Positions 37,137-46,505 are shown, counted from the stretch's first letter. The stretch is 64,000 nt of DNA from Stutzerimonas decontaminans (GCF_000661915.1 NZ_CP007509.1:2187501-2251500); one strand, 5' to 3'. Translations and numbers: made by a program. The notes: a model not told the origin generated them from the sequence alone.

Positions 37137-37700
37137 CTAGTCGTCGCCAGGCAGGGGCTCCGGTGTAGCAGGGTGCAAGGGCAGGCCCGCCTGTTCCCAG
37201 CCGTCCACCCCGTCGCGATACCAGTACAGTTTCTTATAGCCCAGCGCATGGGCGCGCCTGGTGGCATTCCAGCCGAGCCAGCAGTCGGAGCGGCAGTAGA
37301 ACACGATTGGTCGCTCGAGATTGCCCTGGCTGGCGCGTGCGAGATTATCGCTGAAGTAGCTTGCCCATTGGGGCTGCAGATCGCCATCGCCGGTGTTGGC
37401 CAGCCAGAGGCTGCCGGGCAGGTTGGCATGGGGTTCGCTGTCAATGAACCGACCGGCCAGCCATTGGCTGCGATACACGTCCACCAGCACCACGTCCGGT
37501 TCTTTCGCGAGTAACGTCCGCAGAGCCGAGGTATCCAGGGTCTGCGCGCCTTCCGCGGTGGCAGGTGTCGGACTGCGGTACTGCGTCTGCCGATATCCGT
37601 CGGCAGAGAACAGGGCGAGCTGTTCTTCGGCCGCGGCAATCACGGGCATATAGATCCCAGGCAGCGCGGCGATCAGCAAGGGCAGCAGCGACCTGAACAT
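37137..37700 (-). CDS. PQQ-catabolism-associated CxxxCW rhodanese-like periplasmic protein
   Basis: 187 aa with a signal peptide (about 1-24, ends VIAAAEE). A rhodanese-like domain carries FYCRSDCWLGWNA, with C136 and C140 in the CxxxCW motif that defines this family (TIGR03865 type) and suggests a redox or metal-binding role. ATG 37700 (MFRSLLPLLI) opens the signal peptide; the frame is open further upstream but without a signal. A TACCAA element lies 85 bp upstream. Members occur with PQQ alcohol dehydrogenases; the reaction is unknown. Confidence 0.82.
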   Translation of the reverse strand: MFRSLLPLLIAALPGIYMPVIAAAEEQLALFSADGYRQTQYRSPTPATAEGAQTLDTSALRTLLAKEPDVVLVDVYRSQWLAGRFIDSEPHANLPGSLWLANTGDGDLQPQWASYFSDNLARASQGNLERPIVFYCRSDCWLGWNATRRAHALGYKKLYWYRDGVDGWEQAGLPLHPATPEPLPGDD

Positions 37701-37784
37701 AGTCCGTATTCCATGGCGTTTCGATAGGTCGATTACAGAGCAATGGGCCTGTCTTTTAAATCCTACGATGGAGGGGAAAACCGC

Positions 37785-37797
37785 TACCAAAGTAGTA
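37785..37797 (+). promoter_or_regulatory. TACCAA element, copy 1
   Basis: TACCAAAGTAGTA, in the 103-bp gap between the permease end and the CxxxCW gene start. It has the TAC-N7-GTA pseudo-dyad seen in the best copies of the repeated element of this island. Confidence 0.55.
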
Positions 37798-37803
37798 ATT
37801 CGC

Positions 37804-38595
37804 TTATGCCGAGCGGCGCAGTGCGGCGTGTTGTGGATTGAAACTGATAACCGCGAGCAGACTGAACAGCAACGTCAGGCCAAGGCAGACCATTAGGGCG
37901 GTGGGCGCCAGGCGCAGATAGAGCGCGTTTCGTACCAGCTCCACGGCATGGGTGAACGGGTTGATTGCGCAGATCCAGTACAGCCACTCGCTGGCTTCTC
38001 GCATCTTCCACAACGGATACAGCGCCGAGGAGAGAAAGAACATCGGGAAGATGACGAAATTCATCACCCCGGCGAAGTTCTCCAGCTGACGAATGCCGTT
38101 GGAGAGCAACAAGCCAAGCGCACTGAGCAGCAGCGCCACCAGCAGCAGAGCGGGGAGGGCGACGATTAGTCCGAGCGGTGGAGGCTGCACGCCATAGAGC
38201 CAGGCGATCGCCAGAAACGCATAGACCTGTAGCAGGGAGATCAGCGCCGTGGCGACGAGTTTGCTGGCCAGCAGAAAGCTGCGCGGCAGCGGACTGGTCA
38301 GCAACACGCGCATGCTGCCCATCTCGCGGTCATAGACCATCGACAGCGAACCCTGCATGCCGTTGAACAGCAGGATCATGCAGGTCAGACCCGGCACGAT
38401 ATAGGTTTCGTAGGTGATGTAGGTGTCGTAGGGCTCGATGATGGCGATGCCGAGCGCCGCGCGAAAGCCGGCGGCAAACACCACCAGCCACAGCAGCGGC
38501 CGCACCAGGGCGCTGAAGAAGCGTGAGCGCTGCTGAACGAAGCGCAGCCATTCACGTACGACGATTCCCCGCAGGCATTCCCAGTAAAGCGTCAT
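37804..38595 (-). CDS. pedC: ABC-2-type permease of the PQQ-associated ABC system (PedC-like)
   Basis: 263-aa inner-membrane protein with six predicted helices (about 33-50, 65-85, 108-135, 142-165, 174-192, 232-252). The ABC-2 superfamily usually makes exporters. It shares an operon with an ATPase, a beta-propeller and a substrate-binding-like protein. In P. putida the equivalent PedA1A2BC system was reported to matter for growth on trace lanthanides, so a rare-earth or cofactor role is possible here (established elsewhere, inferred here). The direction of transport is uncertain. Confidence 0.8.
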   Translation of the reverse strand: MTLYWECLRGIVVREWLRFVQQRSRFFSALVRPLLWLVVFAAGFRAALGIAIIEPYDTYITYETYIVPGLTCMILLFNGMQGSLSMVYDREMGSMRVLLTSPLPRSFLLASKLVATALISLLQVYAFLAIAWLYGVQPPPLGLIVALPALLLVALLLSALGLLLSNGIRQLENFAGVMNFVIFPMFFLSSALYPLWKMREASEWLYWICAINPFTHAVELVRNALYLRLAPTALMVCLGLTLLFSLLAVISFNPQHAALRRSA

Positions 38596-38671
38596 GTCGA
38601 GCGCTCCCGAGCATTCTCGACGGATGCGGACGATGCCACGCAGGGTACCGGGAGCGAGTCTTGTCTGTTCA

Positions 38672-39403
38672 TCAGGCCACCGCCGCTTCGTTGCGAGTCA
38701 GTCGATTGAAGGTCTGCTCCAGCGTATCGCCGTTCTCGGCCAGCTCGTGGGCGTGGCCCTGGGCTACCAGGCGGCCACGATTGAGCACCAGCAGATCATC
38801 GTCAGCGCGGACCTCATCGAGCAGGTGGGTGGTCCATAGCACGCTCATGCCCTGCTCCTGGCAGAGCATGCGCACATGCTGGTTGAGCGCCTGGCGGCTG
38901 GCGGGATCAAGTCCGGCGCTGGCTTCGTCGAGTAGCAACAGGTCGGGGCGGTGCAGCAATGCACGGGCGATCTCCACCCGCCGACGATGCCCGCCGTTGA
39001 GTTCGCGTACCTTGCTACGGCGGCGATCGCCGAGCTGCTGACGCTGCAGTTCAACTTCGATGCGCTCGTTAGCCACGGCTCGCGGCATGCCATGTAGCGC
39101 CGCGTGGTAGCGCAGGTTCTGTTCCACGGTCAGGTCCAGATCCAGCGTGCTCTGCTGAAACACCACGCCCAGTCGGGCCAAAGCCTTGCGTGGCGTTTCG
39201 CGTAAACCGAAGCCGGCAATATGGATCTGGCCCTGTTGCAGATCGTACAGACGAGTCAACAGTGCAATCAGCGTCGACTTTCCTGCTCCATTCGGACCCA
39301 GCAATGCGGTGAAGCGCCCTTGCGCCGCGGTAAAGCTCACTTGATCAAGCGCCCGCCTGGCGCCGTAGGCAAAGCCGACGTCGCTGACCTCCAGTGCGTT
39401 CAT
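38672..39403 (-). CDS. pedB: ABC transporter ATP-binding protein, PQQ-associated (PedB-like)
   Basis: 243-aa nucleotide-binding subunit. Walker A GPNGAGKST (about 36-44), Q-loop VVFQQST, Walker B LLLLDEAS (about 153-160), H-loop TTHLLDE. The signature reads LNGGHRRRVEIARAL instead of LSGGQ, a variant to note but consistent with this PQQ-linked subfamily. ATG 39403 overlaps the beta-propeller stop by ATGA, so the two are coupled. Partner permease is the gene 76 bp downstream. Confidence 0.88.
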   Translation of the reverse strand: MNALEVSDVGFAYGARRALDQVSFTAAQGRFTALLGPNGAGKSTLIALLTRLYDLQQGQIHIAGFGLRETPRKALARLGVVFQQSTLDLDLTVEQNLRYHAALHGMPRAVANERIEVELQRQQLGDRRRSKVRELNGGHRRRVEIARALLHRPDLLLLDEASAGLDPASRQALNQHVRMLCQEQGMSVLWTTHLLDEVRADDDLLVLNRGRLVAQGHAHELAENGDTLEQTFNRLTRNEAAVA

Positions 39404-40371
39404 GGCGTGACCACCACGCCCCATGGATAACGCCCGACCTTGATCGACTTGGTGACTTTCAGCTTGCTTACGTCGATCACCGAAACATCGCCGCTGACGC
39501 CGTTGGTGGTCAGCAGCAGGCTTTCATCGGGGTTGAACGCCATGTGCCAGACGCGTCGGCCTACCAGCAGATAGTCGAGCACCTCGTAGGTTTTCGCGTC
39601 GACCACTGCGATGTGGTTCGCCGGGCCGAGCGCGACGAAGGCGTACTTGCCGTCGGCGGAGAGCTTGATGCCTACCGGCTGCACCTTATCCGGGTGCACG
39701 CCCTTGATCTTGAACGTCAGGGTCTTGAGGATCTCGCGTTTATCCACGTCCACCACGCTGACCGTGCCGCCGATTTCTGCGGAGGCCCAGAGCTGCTTGC
39801 TGTCTTTGGTGAACTCGACGTGTCGTGGGCGCTGGTCGACCAGGGTGTTGTCCACCAGCTCGTTGGTGCTGGTGTCGATCCAGTGCAGCATGTTGGTGGT
39901 TTCGCTGGTGTTGACCGCCCACTTGCCATCCGGGCTCACCGCCATGCCTTCCGGCTCGACACCCACATCGATCTGCGCCAGCACTTCCTCCTTGTCGACG
40001 TCGACCACAGTCACCAGAGCGTCGTCCTCGTTGGAGATGTACAGCCATTTGTTGTTGGGGTGCAGGGCGAACTGTTCGGGGTCCGCGCCGGATGGCAGCT
40101 GTTTGATGATCTGCCGCGTGGCCAGGTCCATCACCTGAACGGTGTCCGAGTCGCTGGCGCAGATGTAGAGCAGCTTGTTGTCGTGGGAAAGGGTAAGACC
40201 ACGTGGGCGCATGCCGACCTGAAGGGTTTCGACGGTTTCCATCTTGTTCAGGTCGATGACACTGATGCTGTCGTCTTTCTCATTGGAAACGTAGGCAGTG
40301 GCAGCGGCGGCCGAACCGGCAGCGACGCTGAAGGCTAGGGCAATGGCGGTGGCAAGGGCGGTTCTAGGCAT
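39400..40371 (-). CDS. PQQ-catabolism-associated YVTN beta-propeller protein (PedA-type)
   Basis: 323 aa with a signal peptide (about 1-24, AAGSAAAATAYV). Six or seven YVTN/NHL-like repeats follow, each with a motif of the form YVSNEKDDSISVIDL, LYISNEDDALVTVVDV or LWASAEIGGTVSVVDV, folding as a periplasmic propeller (TIGR03866 type). Such propellers may bind metal or act as an accessory binding protein for the ABC system. Coupled by ATGA to the ATPase gene. The ligand is unknown. Confidence 0.85.
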   Translation of the reverse strand: MPRTALATAIALAFSVAAGSAAAATAYVSNEKDDSISVIDLNKMETVETLQVGMRPRGLTLSHDNKLLYICASDSDTVQVMDLATRQIIKQLPSGADPEQFALHPNNKWLYISNEDDALVTVVDVDKEEVLAQIDVGVEPEGMAVSPDGKWAVNTSETTNMLHWIDTSTNELVDNTLVDQRPRHVEFTKDSKQLWASAEIGGTVSVVDVDKREILKTLTFKIKGVHPDKVQPVGIKLSADGKYAFVALGPANHIAVVDAKTYEVLDYLLVGRRVWHMAFNPDESLLLTTNGVSGDVSVIDVSKLKVTKSIKVGRYPWGVVVTP

Positions 40372-40389
40372 GGCCTGGTTCTCTTGTCG

Positions 40390-40875
40390 TTATTGTGTGA
40401 TTGGCGCTGGCGCGCGGCTTTCATCGAGCCGCTGCAGGTATTCGTCAGCTTCTGGCTGACCATCGGCGGCGGCGCGTCGCAACCAAGTGCGTGCGGCATC
40501 GTGATCCGCATCGACACCGCGGCCCTCGGCCAGGGCGACACCCCAGTGATAGCGCGCCAGACTGACATAGCTAACGTCGTCCGGCTGCTCCGCGCCCTGC
40601 TTGAGCAGCGCAGCGGATTTGCTCAGGTCCTTCTCGACGCCATTACCGCTTTCGTACATCTGCGCCAGTGAGATCAGCGAATAGACGTCGTTCCAGCGCA
40701 CCACGCAGTCTTCGAAGATCGCTCTGGCGGCATCGAAGTTACCGGTTTTAGCGGTGACGTAGCCGTAGAGGCATTTGATCCGCTTGGGGCTGTCGATGTA
40801 GGCCTCGTAGCCCATTTCGTCCGCGTGCACGGGCAGGCTCGCCATGGCCAGTAGGGCAAACATCCGGCGACTCAT
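40390..40875 (-). CDS. Sel1/TPR-like exported protein in the PQQ ABC operon
   Basis: 161 aa. Short signal peptide (about 1-19, ends LPVHADE), then TPR/Sel1-like helices: YGYVTAKTGNFDAARAIFEDC, SLAQMYESGNGVEKD and WGVALAEGRGVDADHDAARTWL. Two Cys (about 35 and 55) could pair in the periplasm. ATG 40875 overlaps the preceding stop by ATGA; a longer frame upstream overlaps that gene and is not credible. Sits between the binding protein and the propeller. Probably a protein-interaction scaffold; function not known. Confidence 0.72.
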   Translation of the reverse strand: MSRRMFALLAMASLPVHADEMGYEAYIDSPKRIKCLYGYVTAKTGNFDAARAIFEDCVVRWNDVYSLISLAQMYESGNGVEKDLSKSAALLKQGAEQPDDVSYVSLARYHWGVALAEGRGVDADHDAARTWLRRAAADGQPEADEYLQRLDESRAPAPITQ

Positions 40876-42059
40876 GGGTGGCCCTCGCTCAGGCGGCAGC
40901 TGCTTTCCGGAGCATCGAAGCCCAAGGTGTCCAGTTCGCTGGTGGGGTGCAGAAAGCCGTCCTGCGGCGAGTTCGATACCAGCGCTCGCGGGTGTACCAG
41001 CGGGATCGGCTGGCGAAGCTGGCCATTCCATGGGCGGAAGCTCAGCTTGCGACCCTTGAAGCCATCCAGCGGCAGCTCACCGCTGAGTGACAACTGCCGG
41101 ATTGCTGTGGCGTCGGTGCTGCGCAGGCGAGTGACCGCCGCCGCAAGGCTGCGTACGCCCATCCAGGCGGCGAAATCGTGGTCGTTCATCCAGCGCTTGG
41201 CATGCGCCTCGAAGCGTTTCTGCAATTGGGCGGCGCCATAGGTTTCCACCGTCTTGTGCCAGCCGGTGGCAGTCAGGCCCTGGGTGCCGGCTACCGGGCG
41301 CGGCAACCAGGTGTGATACGGCACGTACTCACCGAAGTCACCTCGCTCGTCGGCCACCAGTACCACATCGTATTCGGCGCCCTGAGTGAACAGGGGCATC
41401 TCGGCCTGGGCGCTGCGGCGCTGGTCGTTATCGAAGCTCCAGGGCTTCTCCGCCACGATGCGGTGACCGAAGCGCTTGGCCGCGCGGCGCAACGCATCGG
41501 CATAGGCTTGATCCTCAGCGGTCGGGCCGACGATCAGCATCCAGCGGTTCCAGCGGCGTGCCGCGAGGAACTGGCCGAGTGCATCGGCGAGCATGCTGCG
41601 GCTAGGCAGGGTGTGCAGGACATTGGCCAGGCAACTCTGGCTACGCAGTGCATCGTCGGCACTGCCGGCGTTGATCAGCAGCGCTTCCGGCATGGCGTCC
41701 GCCAGCTGGCGTAGGGAAGCAGCCGGAGCGTTGACCACGAACAGGCGCAGACCGTCGGCGTACTGCTTGCCCGCCTGTTCCAGGAGTTCTTCTGGCGTTT
41801 CGCTGGTGGCCGCTTCGAGCACATAGCTGTGCTTGAGAAAACGTCCCGTGCTGTTGCTGTCGGTGATCGCCAGTTCGGCGCCGCGCAGGCCGGCGTCTTC
41901 GGGCTCGGGAATGACGTTGGAGAGCACCGGGCCGGTGTCTGGGCGATAACCTAGATAACCGATGCGTATCGCCAGCTCCGTGCTGGCAGCCGCTGCAGCG
42001 AACTGCGAGCAGCAAGTGAGGGCGATCAGGAAACCGGCTCGTCGTAATACGTGGCTCAT
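40872..42059 (-). CDS. Substrate-binding-like protein of the PQQ alcohol-dehydrogenase ABC system
   Basis: 395 aa, signal peptide about 1-26 (RAGFLIALTCC to AAAAAST). Fold of the type I periplasmic binding proteins (branched-chain amino acid/urea type), e.g. LRLFVVNAPAASLRQLADAMPEALLINAGS; matches the PQQ-linked family TIGR03863. First gene of the operon 42059 to 37804. ATG 42059 follows AGGAG with a good gap. It is odd to find a binding protein together with an ABC-2 (exporter-type) permease. A TACCAAGG element lies 80 bp upstream. Confidence 0.83.
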   Translation of the reverse strand: MSHVLRRAGFLIALTCCSQFAAAAASTELAIRIGYLGYRPDTGPVLSNVIPEPEDAGLRGAELAITDSNSTGRFLKHSYVLEAATSETPEELLEQAGKQYADGLRLFVVNAPAASLRQLADAMPEALLINAGSADDALRSQSCLANVLHTLPSRSMLADALGQFLAARRWNRWMLIVGPTAEDQAYADALRRAAKRFGHRIVAEKPWSFDNDQRRSAQAEMPLFTQGAEYDVVLVADERGDFGEYVPYHTWLPRPVAGTQGLTATGWHKTVETYGAAQLQKRFEAHAKRWMNDHDFAAWMGVRSLAAAVTRLRSTDATAIRQLSLSGELPLDGFKGRKLSFRPWNGQLRQPIPLVHPRALVSNSPQDGFLHPTSELDTLGFDAPESSCRLSEGHP

Positions 42060-42138
42060 GGGCAGCTCCTGTGACGTTGCAGGCAGCATAGGAACCATGG
42101 CAGAGCGGGGGAATATGCAGAAAGTACCAGTCGCTGTG

Positions 42139-42151
42139 TACCAAGGTCGTA
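42139..42151 (+). promoter_or_regulatory. TACCAAGG element, copy 2
   Basis: TACCAAGGTCGTA, 80 bp upstream of the binding-protein gene that opens the ABC operon. A second TACCAG half-copy lies at about 42125. Same 13-bp element as elsewhere in the island. Confidence 0.6.
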
Positions 42152-42164
42152 GAAGTGACGATGA

Positions 42165-42192
42165 AAAGGCGGCGCAGGCCCTGCGCCGCCCC
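42165..42192 (-). terminator. Terminator of the dCache chemoreceptor gene
   Basis: GGCGGCGCAGG pairs with CCTGCGCCGCC, giving an 11-bp GC-rich stem. On the minus strand it is followed by TTTTC, immediately after the chemoreceptor stop at 42198. It separates that gene from the ABC operon downstream. Confidence 0.85.
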
Positions 42193-42197
42193 GGCCC

Positions 42198-44369
42198 TTA
42201 GCGGACTCGCCTGACCTTGAATCGGCCGACCTGCAGGATCATCTGCTGTGCTTGCTGCGTCAGCTCCTGTGCGGCCTGGGTCGATTGCTCGGAGTTGCTG
42301 CTGTTGTGGTGCACCACTTCATCGATCTGGCCGATGGCCAGGCTGACCTGTTCGATACCGGATGCCTGTTGGCTCGACGCCGAGGCGATCTCGTCGACCA
42401 GCTGCGAAACCTGTGCCGCGCCCTGAACGATCGCTTCCAGTGCTCGTGCCGTGTCGTCGGTGAGCTCCATGCCCTTGATCGTCCGCGCGTTGGACTCCTG
42501 GATCAGACGGGTAGAGCGTTGTGCGGCCTCGGCACTGCGCGCCGCCAATTGACGGACCTCATCGGCGACCACCGCGAACCCGCGGCCATGCTCGCCGGCA
42601 CGGGCCGCCTCGATGGCTGCGTTCAGTGCGAGCAGGTTGGTTTGCGTAGCGATCTCTTCGATTGCCCTGATGATGTTGGTTATGTCGAGGCCCGACTGGT
42701 TGATCTCCTGCATCGCCGCTTTCAGCGTGACCATCAACTCGTTGCCACCACGGGCCGAATGCTCGGAATCACGCGAGAGGGCGTTGGCTTCGCTGGCGTA
42801 TTCGGAGGTCTGGCGGATCTGCGCAGCCATCTGGCTGATGGTGGCGCTGATCTCGGTCACCGCGGAGGCCGATTCCGTTGCACCGCTGGAAAGGTCCTGA
42901 CTGAGGCTCGTCACCTGACCGGCCTTGTCGTTGATCAGCCCTGAGCTTTGCTGGACCTGGGATACCAGTTCGTTGAGGTTGTCTACCATCCGCCTGAGCG
43001 CCAGCCCGAGCTGGTCGTGCTCCGATGCCAGGCGAACTTCCACCGCCAGGTCGCCTTGGGAGATGCGTTCAGCCACGTGTACCTGCTCCTGCAGGCTGTC
43101 GGCCATCCGGTCGAGACTGGCGGATAGCTGCCCGACTTCGTCCGCGGACTGGTGCCCAAGACGCTGGGAAAAGTCGCCTTTCTGGATGGCACCGGCCAGC
43201 TGCGCGGCCTTGCGAATGGGCAGGGCGATCGAGCGGGAAGAAAACCACAGCGCAATCACGGCGAGTATCGAGATGAGCACGCCTGCGCCGATCTGCTGCA
43301 GCATGCTCTGATCGCTCTTTGCATCCATCTCGGCCTTCAGCTCGGTGGCCTTGGCCAGCACGATTTCCTTGTCAATCTTCAGCATCATCGACCAGGGCTT
43401 GCCGGTGCGGCCGAGCTCGATGGGCGCAAACACCACGATCGTGCCATCTGCGTCCAGCCGGGCGAGTTCTTCACCCTTCTGCACAGCGCTTAACGCCGTC
43501 TGCCACTCGTTCGGCAATACCTTCTGGAAGTGCTGGCCGATCAGATCTGGCGAGCGGCTCTCCGCCACGATCAGTCCCTGGTCACTGATGATCGCCACTT
43601 CGCCTCGGCCATCGAACAGCTTTCCGGATACTTCGTGGCTGATCTTCTGCACGAAGTCGAGGTTGTAGTCGGTGCCTGCCACGCCCATGAAGCGGCCATC
43701 GACGATGATCGGAACCGAAAGCGTCGCCAGCCACACCTGCTTGCCCTGCACGATGTAGGGCAGCGGGCCAAGCACGCTCTCCTTGAGCGTTTCCCGCGGC
43801 CCGATGTACCAGCCACCCTTGAGTACGCCGTTGGGGTGCTTGTCCATGGTGTCGTACTCCACCAGCGGTTGCACGGCGATCTTGCCGTCGGCACCGCGTG
43901 TCCAGTACGGCGTGAAGCGGCCGGTCTGCTCGTTGTTGCCGTTCAGTCCATCGGTGAAGAGGAAATCCTGGCCGTCGATTGCGTCCGGTTCCCAGCACGA
44001 ATAGGTGCCGTTGAAGTTTGGCTGGCTCTTGAGCACGTTCAGCAGGATTGAGTTGACCTGATCACGACCGATCTCAAGGCTTCCAGAGTTCGCCGAATTC
44101 GACTTGCCGACCGCGAAGGTCGTCGCCATGCCGCGGGCCGCTTCCAGCGCTTCGGTGAACTCGGAACGGATTTCTCCGGCGTATTTCCCGCCGAGGTGCT
44201 GCAGGGTCTGCAAGGCCTCTTCCTGCGCTTGCTGACTGACCCGGTCGGACACCAGGTGCTGGGTCGAGCTGGCAAGGTAGACGCTGTATCCGATCAAGAT
44301 GCCTGCCGTCGCCAGCAGACATAAACCACCGGTGATCGCTATTCGCTGCTGTATGGATCTGAGTGACAT
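42198..44369 (-). CDS. Methyl-accepting chemotaxis protein with dCache sensor domain
   Basis: 723 aa. TM1 about 10-33; a long periplasmic dCache domain about 35-325, with the ligand-binding stretch [23 protein letters not shown]2 about 330-352; HAMP about 355-410; then the signalling domain, whose hairpin tip reads [24 protein letters not shown]. Both methylation helices are present. ATG 44369 follows AGGAAC. Lies inside the PQQ island with two TACCAA elements about 150 bp upstream, suggesting taxis to an alcohol or amine substrate of the island. The ligand is not deducible. Confidence 0.92.
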   Translation of the reverse strand: MSLRSIQQRIAITGGLCLLATAGILIGYSVYLASSTQHLVSDRVSQQAQEEALQTLQHLGGKYAGEIRSEFTEALEAARGMATTFAVGKSNSANSGSLEIGRDQVNSILLNVLKSQPNFNGTYSCWEPDAIDGQDFLFTDGLNGNNEQTGRFTPYWTRGADGKIAVQPLVEYDTMDKHPNGVLKGGWYIGPRETLKESVLGPLPYIVQGKQVWLATLSVPIIVDGRFMGVAGTDYNLDFVQKISHEVSGKLFDGRGEVAIISDQGLIVAESRSPDLIGQHFQKVLPNEWQTALSAVQKGEELARLDADGTIVVFAPIELGRTGKPWSMMLKIDKEIVLAKATELKAEMDAKSDQSMLQQIGAGVLISILAVIALWFSSRSIALPIRKAAQLAGAIQKGDFSQRLGHQSADEVGQLSASLDRMADSLQEQVHVAERISQGDLAVEVRLASEHDQLGLALRRMVDNLNELVSQVQQSSGLINDKAGQVTSLSQDLSSGATESASAVTEISATISQMAAQIRQTSEYASEANALSRDSEHSARGGNELMVTLKAAMQEINQSGLDITNIIRAIEEIATQTNLLALNAAIEAARAGEHGRGFAVVADEVRQLAARSAEAAQRSTRLIQESNARTIKGMELTDDTARALEAIVQGAAQVSQLVDEIASASSQQASGIEQVSLAIGQIDEVVHHNSSNSEQSTQAAQELTQQAQQMILQVGRFKVRRVR

Positions 44370-44518
44370 CACGGTTCCTACTCCTGATAACGCAAAAGAA
44401 CCAGCGGCGGCGGGCCCCGGGGCCGTTGAGAGTCTACGCGGGGCGGCCAGAGATCGGATGATGTCCAAACGGCATCATGTATGCCTGGATATTGCGGCCG
44501 CGCGGGCCGGAAGTTGAT

Positions 44519-44545
44519 CGGTACCTTGGTACTGCGACTTTGGTA
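44519..44545 (-). promoter_or_regulatory. TACCAA elements, copies 3 and 4 in tandem
   Basis: On the minus strand, TACCAAAGTCGCA (44533-44545) is followed by TACCAAGGTACCG (44519-44531), two direct copies 14 bp apart. They point towards the chemoreceptor gene, 150 bp upstream of its ATG. Confidence 0.6.
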
Positions 44546-44685
44546 CTGGTTCGGCTCGGCTGCTAATTGGGTGCCGCGTCTTCAAGCTGCCAAAACGGGT
44601 GGGGCAGCCGGTGTTTCGGTGGATTTGGCTAGCGGCAACTGGCAAGAACGTAGCTGGCGCACCCGATTTAGCGGCTCTTGAGCGA

Positions 44686-44698
44686 TACCAAGGTAGGA
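44686..44698 (+). promoter_or_regulatory. TACCAAGG element, copy 5
   Basis: TACCAAGGTAGGA, 62 bp before the cupredoxin-like gene, in the same direction. Confidence 0.6.
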
Positions 44699-44760
44699 AG
44701 CTGGGCCGGGCGCAGCGCCTTAGGATGGCGACACCGACAACAATAACGAGGCCACCCCCC

Positions 44761-45198
44761 ATGCCCACTTACAAAGCGCTGCTGCTCAACCTGCTGTTCG
44801 TTGGCAGCCTGATCGGCTTCGACCACAGCCACGCTGCCGGTGACCTGACTCGTCGGACTCAGGCACTGCCGGATCTCAGGTTCGGCTCCGAAGAGAGCGA
44901 CTACGCCGTCTCGCAGAAGGAGTACCAGCTGGAAACCGGCGTCGCCTACCAGCTCAAGGTCAGCTCCGATGGCCAGAAGGAGTGCGCGTTTCAGGCGCCC
45001 GAGTTCGCCCAGTCGATCTATCTGCGCAAGGTCGAGGCCGGTGGCGTCGAGATCAAGGCGATCACGCTGGTCGAGCTGGAGTTCGAGGATGCCGGCGAAG
45101 CGGAAATTTTCTTCCTGCCCGTCAAGCCGGGCAGCTACCCGTTCTACTGCAAGGGGCTGCAGAACAAGGGCATGGAAGGCCGGTTCGTGGTCAAGTGA
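44761..45198 (+). CDS. Cupredoxin-like periplasmic protein with altered copper ligands
   Basis: 145 aa with a signal peptide (about 1-25, FDHSHAAGD). The beta-rich domain ends with PGSYPFYCKGLQNKGMEGRF, the layout of the cupredoxin C-terminal loop (Cys-His-Met). C130 and M138 are present, but the usual His between them appears to be replaced (Q134). The usual first His site holds C75 (QKECAFQAPEF). It may therefore bind another metal, or C75-C130 may form a disulfide. ATG 44761 is chosen because the signal starts there. The kinase gene begins 42 bp downstream, so cotranscription is likely. Function unknown. Confidence 0.7.
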   Translation: MPTYKALLLNLLFVGSLIGFDHSHAAGDLTRRTQALPDLRFGSEESDYAVSQKEYQLETGVAYQLKVSSDGQKECAFQAPEFAQSIYLRKVEAGGVEIKAITLVELEFEDAGEAEIFFLPVKPGSYPFYCKGLQNKGMEGRFVVK

Positions 45199-45239
45199 AG
45201 CGGACTGGCGCACGGCGCTGATCACCGGGAGTTGCCGAT

Positions 45240-46505
45240 ATGTCCGCGCTCTGGCGAATCAATCTGCTGGTCACGCTGCTCTTCACCCTGATCACCATGG
45301 TCTGTCTGGCGGTATTGCTGCGCCAGGCCGCCCACGATGTGCAGCGTGAGCTCGATGCCGCGGCGGCGGTGGTTGGCTATCTCGGCGAGATGGCCGAGCG
45401 CGATCCCGACTCCCTGCGCCCGGGCCTGACCGATAGCCTGCGCCACATTCGCGTGCGCTGGCTGGATGCCTCTGAATCGATGCCAGCCGATGTCGATCCA
45501 GCGCTCGACGGCTGGCTAGGTGCCTGGCTGTACCCCGCCGAACTGTCGTCACCCAGCGTCCTCCAGCTGTCCAACGGCCAGCGGCTGCACATCAGCGTCG
45601 ATCCGCATGACGAAGTCGAAGAGGTCAGCGATTCGTTGCTGCAGCTGCTGGTGCTGTTCGGCCTGGCGCTGCTGCTGTGCCTGCTGGCGATTCGCTGGGC
45701 CGTGCGCCCCGGCATGCAAGTACTCAGCGAATTGCTTGGTGCACTGGTGAGCATCGCCGACGGCCGACTCGACACCCGCCTGCCGTCGCATCGCTTCGCC
45801 GAGTCGCGCAAGCTCGCCGAACGCTTCAATCACATGGCCGCTGCACTCGAAGATGCGCGGGCCGACAACGAGCAACTGACCCAGGCGCTGTTGGCGCTGC
45901 AGGAACGTGAGCGCACCCGGCTGGCGCAAGCACTGCATGACGACCTCGGCCAGTATCTGGCCGGCATCCGCGCGCGGGCCTGCCTGCTGCGCATCCAGGC
46001 GGACCAGCCCGACGCCGTCCGTGAAACCGCGGCGCACCTCGAGCAGCACAGCCTCGATCTGCAGAACGGCTTCCGCACGCTGGTGCGTGACCTGTATCCG
46101 GTGATGCTCGATCACCTGAACCTGGAAGACGCCATCAGGCAACTCGCCGAGCAGTGGCAGAGCACCCAGGGCATCGCGTGCGAAGTCCAGCTGCGCGGCC
46201 CGATTCCCGCGCTGTCGATGGAAGCCAAGCTGCACCTCTATCGCATGGTGCAGGAGGCGCTGACCAACGTGGCGCGGCATGCGCGCGCGACTCGCGTGTG
46301 CCTGCATCTGTGTGGGGATCACCACGGGTTGCGCCTGTTGCTACGGGACGATGGCCATGGGCTGCCGCCGGAACGGCCGGGCGTCGGTCTGCGTTCGATG
46401 GTCGAGCACGCGCGCTGTCTGGGTGCCCAGCTGCGTGTGCGCCACCGCGCCGGCAAAGGCTGGGCGCTCTATCTCAAGTTGCCTTTGCAAGGAGCCACGT
46501 CATGA
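45240..46505 (+). CDS. pedS2: Membrane sensor histidine kinase, NarX/UhpB type (PedS2-like)
   Basis: 421 aa. TM1 about 7-28, periplasmic sensor about 29-133 with acidic patches (DASESMPADVDPALDG; DPHDEVEE), TM2 about 134-153, HAMP about 154-206. Then HisKA_3 with H233 (RTRLAQALHDDLGQYLAG) and a HATPase domain (MVQEALTNVARHARA, LLLRDDGHGLPPERPGVGLRSM). Coupled by ATGA to the regulator gene. In P. putida, PedS2/PedR2 in an equivalent cluster controls the calcium/lanthanide dehydrogenase switch; the name here rests on that context and is tentative. Confidence 0.78.
   Translation: MSALWRINLLVTLLFTLITMVCLAVLLRQAAHDVQRELDAAAAVVGYLGEMAERDPDSLRPGLTDSLRHIRVRWLDASESMPADVDPALDGWLGAWLYPAELSSPSVLQLSNGQRLHISVDPHDEVEEVSDSLLQLLVLFGLALLLCLLAIRWAVRPGMQVLSELLGALVSIADGRLDTRLPSHRFAESRKLAERFNHMAAALEDARADNEQLTQALLALQERERTRLAQALHDDLGQYLAGIRARACLLRIQADQPDAVRETAAHLEQHSLDLQNGFRTLVRDLYPVMLDHLNLEDAIRQLAEQWQSTQGIACEVQLRGPIPALSMEAKLHLYRMVQEALTNVARHARATRVCLHLCGDHHGLRLLLRDDGHGLPPERPGVGLRSMVEHARCLGAQLRVRHRAGKGWALYLKLPLQGATS

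Larger units (their letters stand above)
44370..44760. promoter_or_regulatory. Divergent regulatory region, chemoreceptor versus cupredoxin-kinase-regulator operon
   Basis: 391 bp with no credible gene. It holds three copies of the TACCAA element (two facing the chemoreceptor, one facing the cupredoxin gene). Confidence 0.7.
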
